Assembly (NCBI GenBank): GCA_024643725.1
Contig: JAHEMJ010000013.1
Coordinates: forward strand, 229,847-293,846
Reading direction: 5' to 3'
Origin: Crocinitomicaceae bacterium
GTDB lineage: Bacteria > Bacteroidota > Bacteroidia > Flavobacteriales_D > Crocinitomicaceae
DNA length: 64,000 nucleotides
How positions within the stretch are numbered: position 1 is the stretch's first letter; every line of letters begins with the position of its first letter. A model generated the notes under the pieces. That model searched no databases and had not been told where the DNA came from. It saw only the letters and a program-made list of their open reading frames with translations. Shown piece by piece: positions 62,241-64,000 of this stretch. The position numbers and the translations under genes are program-made.

Positions 62241-63360
62241 CAAATGGTAAAACTCGTTTACGCATTAATGGCTTATCGGAAAAGTGACGTGAAATAGATA
62301 TTCTTTTATAAAAATCCTCTTTTTCACCATTATAATGATAATTTTTAATTGCTAAACATTTCGGATGTTGGAATATCGTATTTAGCATCGTTTTATCAGA
62401 TACCCCACACGAATGCCCTACAATAAAAACTTCATAGGGTAAGGAATCAAGGATATTTAAAAGGTTATGGTAATTGTTTGTTGAAGGATATGCAAATGAT
62501 TTTATCTTTCTTAATAATTCAGCATTATCTTCTTCCTCAAGTTCTGAATAGATAGATCCAATATCATTTCCATATCCAAATATTATGGGGTTGGACAAAT
62601 CATTCACAGAACCATGTATTTGAATTTCCCTGTTATCTTTTAAAAAAGAATTATTTAAGAGTTTAGTTAAACTATTTGTGTAATTGAAATTCACAAAGAA
62701 TACTGTTTGGGGTGAATCTTTACTTTCCTGTTCCGGTATTAATGAATTCTCTTTTTTTCTAATTGGCTCAAAGAATGAATCTATGAGAGGTTTAAAATGT
62801 GAATTAACATAAGTAAAATCATGCCTATTTTGTTCATTTTGAATATAATCCTTAAGCCCTCGCTCAATCAGATCCATACTCTGATTTAATTCGGCAATCT
62901 TTGAATAATCTTTTTTATCAAATGGTTTATCGCTAACCAATTTGAATAGTTTGATTAGATTTTTGAAATATAGTGATTCAATATCTACCCAATTGTTGAC
63001 CTTAACATTTTCAAAAACATCTTTGATGAATAAGGTTTTGAATTTAATTTTTATCTCATTTTGGAATGAAGCGATTAAATCCGTTACATTTTTAAATGAA
63101 TCCAATCTTTTATTCAATAAATTGATTGAACTCACACCGTAATTAAAATCGGTAGATGCTTCAATAAGTCCAGAGTCAAACTTCCTCAAATTAATGGCAT
63201 TTTTAATAACCTCTTTAACATGAAATAGAATGAAATCATTATAACTGGTTTCTAAACCAAGCCCAAGATCAAAGCCATTACCTACAATAATTAATCGGTT
63301 GTATTTAAATTCTGATTTAATATTTGGTATCAATGGTTTAACTCTGTTTGGATTTATCAT
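62209..63360 (-). CDS. AbiH family phage abortive-infection protein
   Basis: The 383-residue protein has the AbiH signature near the N-terminus, LIIVGNGFDLGLGLETSYNDF (key residues GNGFD, L, TSY), and VFFVNFNYTNSLTKLL plus IHGSVNDLSNPIIFGYGND in the middle. The C-terminal part has FIVGHSCGVSDKTMLNTIF and ISRHFSDKPLMRKRVLP, typical of the family end, so it appears complete. AbiH proteins stop phage growth by a mechanism not yet known. The ATG at 63360 is used; the longer frame would need TTG. Strong AT bias suggests acquisition by transfer. Confidence 0.85.
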   Translation of the reverse strand: MINPNRVKPLIPNIKSEFKYNRLIIVGNGFDLGLGLETSYNDFILFHVKEVIKNAINLRKFDSGLIEASTDFNYGVSSINLLNKRLDSFKNVTDLIASFQNEIKIKFKTLFIKDVFENVKVNNWVDIESLYFKNLIKLFKLVSDKPFDKKDYSKIAELNQSMDLIERGLKDYIQNEQNRHDFTYVNSHFKPLIDSFFEPIRKKENSLIPEQESKDSPQTVFFVNFNYTNSLTKLLNNSFLKDNREIQIHGSVNDLSNPIIFGYGNDIGSIYSELEEEDNAELLRKIKSFAYPSTNNYHNLLNILDSLPYEVFIVGHSCGVSDKTMLNTIFQHPKCLAIKNYHYNGEKEDFYKRISISRHFSDKPLMRKRVLPFDEWAKIPQKK

Positions 63361-63450
63361 TTTATATTTATTCAATGTTCCGAATGGAATCTTTAATTTT
63401 CTACTTGTTTATTTTTTAGGTTAATCCTATCCATTTAACTTGGGTCCATT

Positions 63451-63822
63451 TTAACTATTTTCAACGATATGAATGTCTTCATTAGTTATTCCATATAACT
63501 CATTGATCTTACAGTCAATTTCATGATTTATTTGACTGATTTTTAATTGAATTTTACGTGCATTTATTATTTGATCATTGAAATATTGCATCCACTCTGC
63601 TTCTTCTGATATATTTAAACGAATCTTAGATTTTTTTAAAACTATTAAAAGATCGGTAAAAGAAAACTGTAACCAAGACGATAACTTACTTTCCAAATCA
63701 GGAAATTTATTTTTTACAAAACTGACAAATTTTGAATCCAACAATATTAACTCTTCTGAATGTGTTATTATTAAATCAGCAAGAACACTAATTTCTTTTT
63801 GGTTAAATTCATCAGTAAGCAT
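63451..63822 (-). CDS. Unknown protein upstream of AbiH, possibly missing its N-terminus by frameshift
   Basis: From the ATG at 63822 the frame gives 123 residues with helical, charged sequence (ISVLADLIITHSEELILL). The same frame stays open for 43 codons further upstream (to 63951) without any ATG, GTG or TTG, and reads like protein (GTLSITVTVQGKLTDGKQLF). A different frame ending at 63944 enters from the right edge. The two may be one gene broken by a one-base change near 63944-63954. No family recognised. Confidence 0.5.
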   Translation of the reverse strand: MLTDEFNQKEISVLADLIITHSEELILLDSKFVSFVKNKFPDLESKLSSWLQFSFTDLLIVLKKSKIRLNISEEAEWMQYFNDQIINARKIQLKISQINHEIDCKINELYGITNEDIHIVENS

Positions 63823-63943
63823 TATCGGTAGTTCTTTAATTTGATATCCTTTAATTTTTGGAAAAAGTTGTTTTCCATCGGTAAGCTTCCCCTGAACAGT
63901 AACGGTTATAGATAGAGTTCCTGGGTTAAATGTTAGTACTAAG

Positions 63944-64000
63944 TTAGTTATCTATTTGAAAAGTTGGGTATAAAGAATCAATAAAATCTTCCTTACATTG
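63944..64000 (-). CDS. Partial reading frame entering from the right edge
   Basis: The last 57 nt read QCKEDFIDSLYPTFQIDN and then TAA on the minus strand. Composition is protein-like. It is either the end of a separate gene or the N-terminal part of the frameshifted gene to its left. Confidence 0.35.
   Translation of the reverse strand, partial: QCKEDFIDSLYPTFQIDN

Noticed and set aside
61513..64000. Second copy of the tRNA-Lys 3' end as an attachment site
   Set aside because: No copy of the T-arm and acceptor sequence was found in the rest of the window, and no integrase gene is visible. The far boundary may lie beyond 64000.

Overview
The window looks like the chromosome of a low-GC member of the Bacteroidota, order Flavobacteriales, possibly a Fluviicola/Crocinitomicaceae-type organism; that last step is inference from gene content. 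The evidence is: type IX secretion (T9SS) components and substrates (PorQ, a PorE-like OmpA protein, one type A and one type B C-terminal sorting domain), Bacteroidota promoter -7 boxes of the TAnnTTTG type in front of many genes, almost no Shine-Dalgarno sequences, and the flavobacterial order parA-parB-DUF5683-dapB-lepB-wbqC.

Layout. 1-5753 (minus): a tripartite RND efflux operon (permease cut by the left edge, membrane-fusion protein, TolC) led by a GbsR/MarR-type regulator with a perfect inverted repeat in its promoter. 5881-8483 (plus): methyltransferase, SGNH-hydrolase-like secreted protein, Qnr-like pentapeptide protein, then a bidirectional terminator. 8545-15910 (minus): a T9SS cargo protein, a large YwqK/MORN-repeat protein with a partner, then a sulfur-related set (methyltransferase, TauE permease, persulfide dioxygenase-rhodanese). 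16058-21820: chalcone-isomerase-like protein, DEAD-box helicase, DUF4139 protein, a ParE-type toxin-antitoxin pair and an Asn-rich DUF4476 protein. 21902-25857 (plus): exonuclease/GIY-YIG fusion, PhnP-like hydrolase, and two acyltransferases that resemble an amino-acid-lipid pathway. 25854-35738: ECF sigma factor, PorQ, TrmN6, ProRS, LTA-synthase-like enzyme, fused branched-chain E1, small lipoproteins, CYTH protein. 35828-40770 (plus): T9SS type B surface protein, nucleotide-sugar dehydratase, thioesterase.

40783-47784 is an accessory-looking stretch of small secreted or lipoprotein ORFs with no clear families; one is frameshifted and two carry YwqK-type repeats. 47781-61347 returns to core genes: a second TauE, threonine aldolase, PorE-like OmpA protein, L19, an FHA protein, the parAB-dapB-lepB-wbqC run, a beta-propeller protein, Tag glycosylase and shikimate kinase.

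At 61463 a tRNA-Lys(TTT) marks a boundary. To its right the sequence is very AT-rich and holds an AbiH-type phage-defence gene followed by two overlapping small unknown genes, preceded by an unknown gene that may be frameshifted. This tRNA-linked cluster is the best candidate for a little-described system here. A second theme is promoter architecture: at least seven genes have a -7 box ending only 3-5 nt before the start codon, which predicts leaderless mRNAs.
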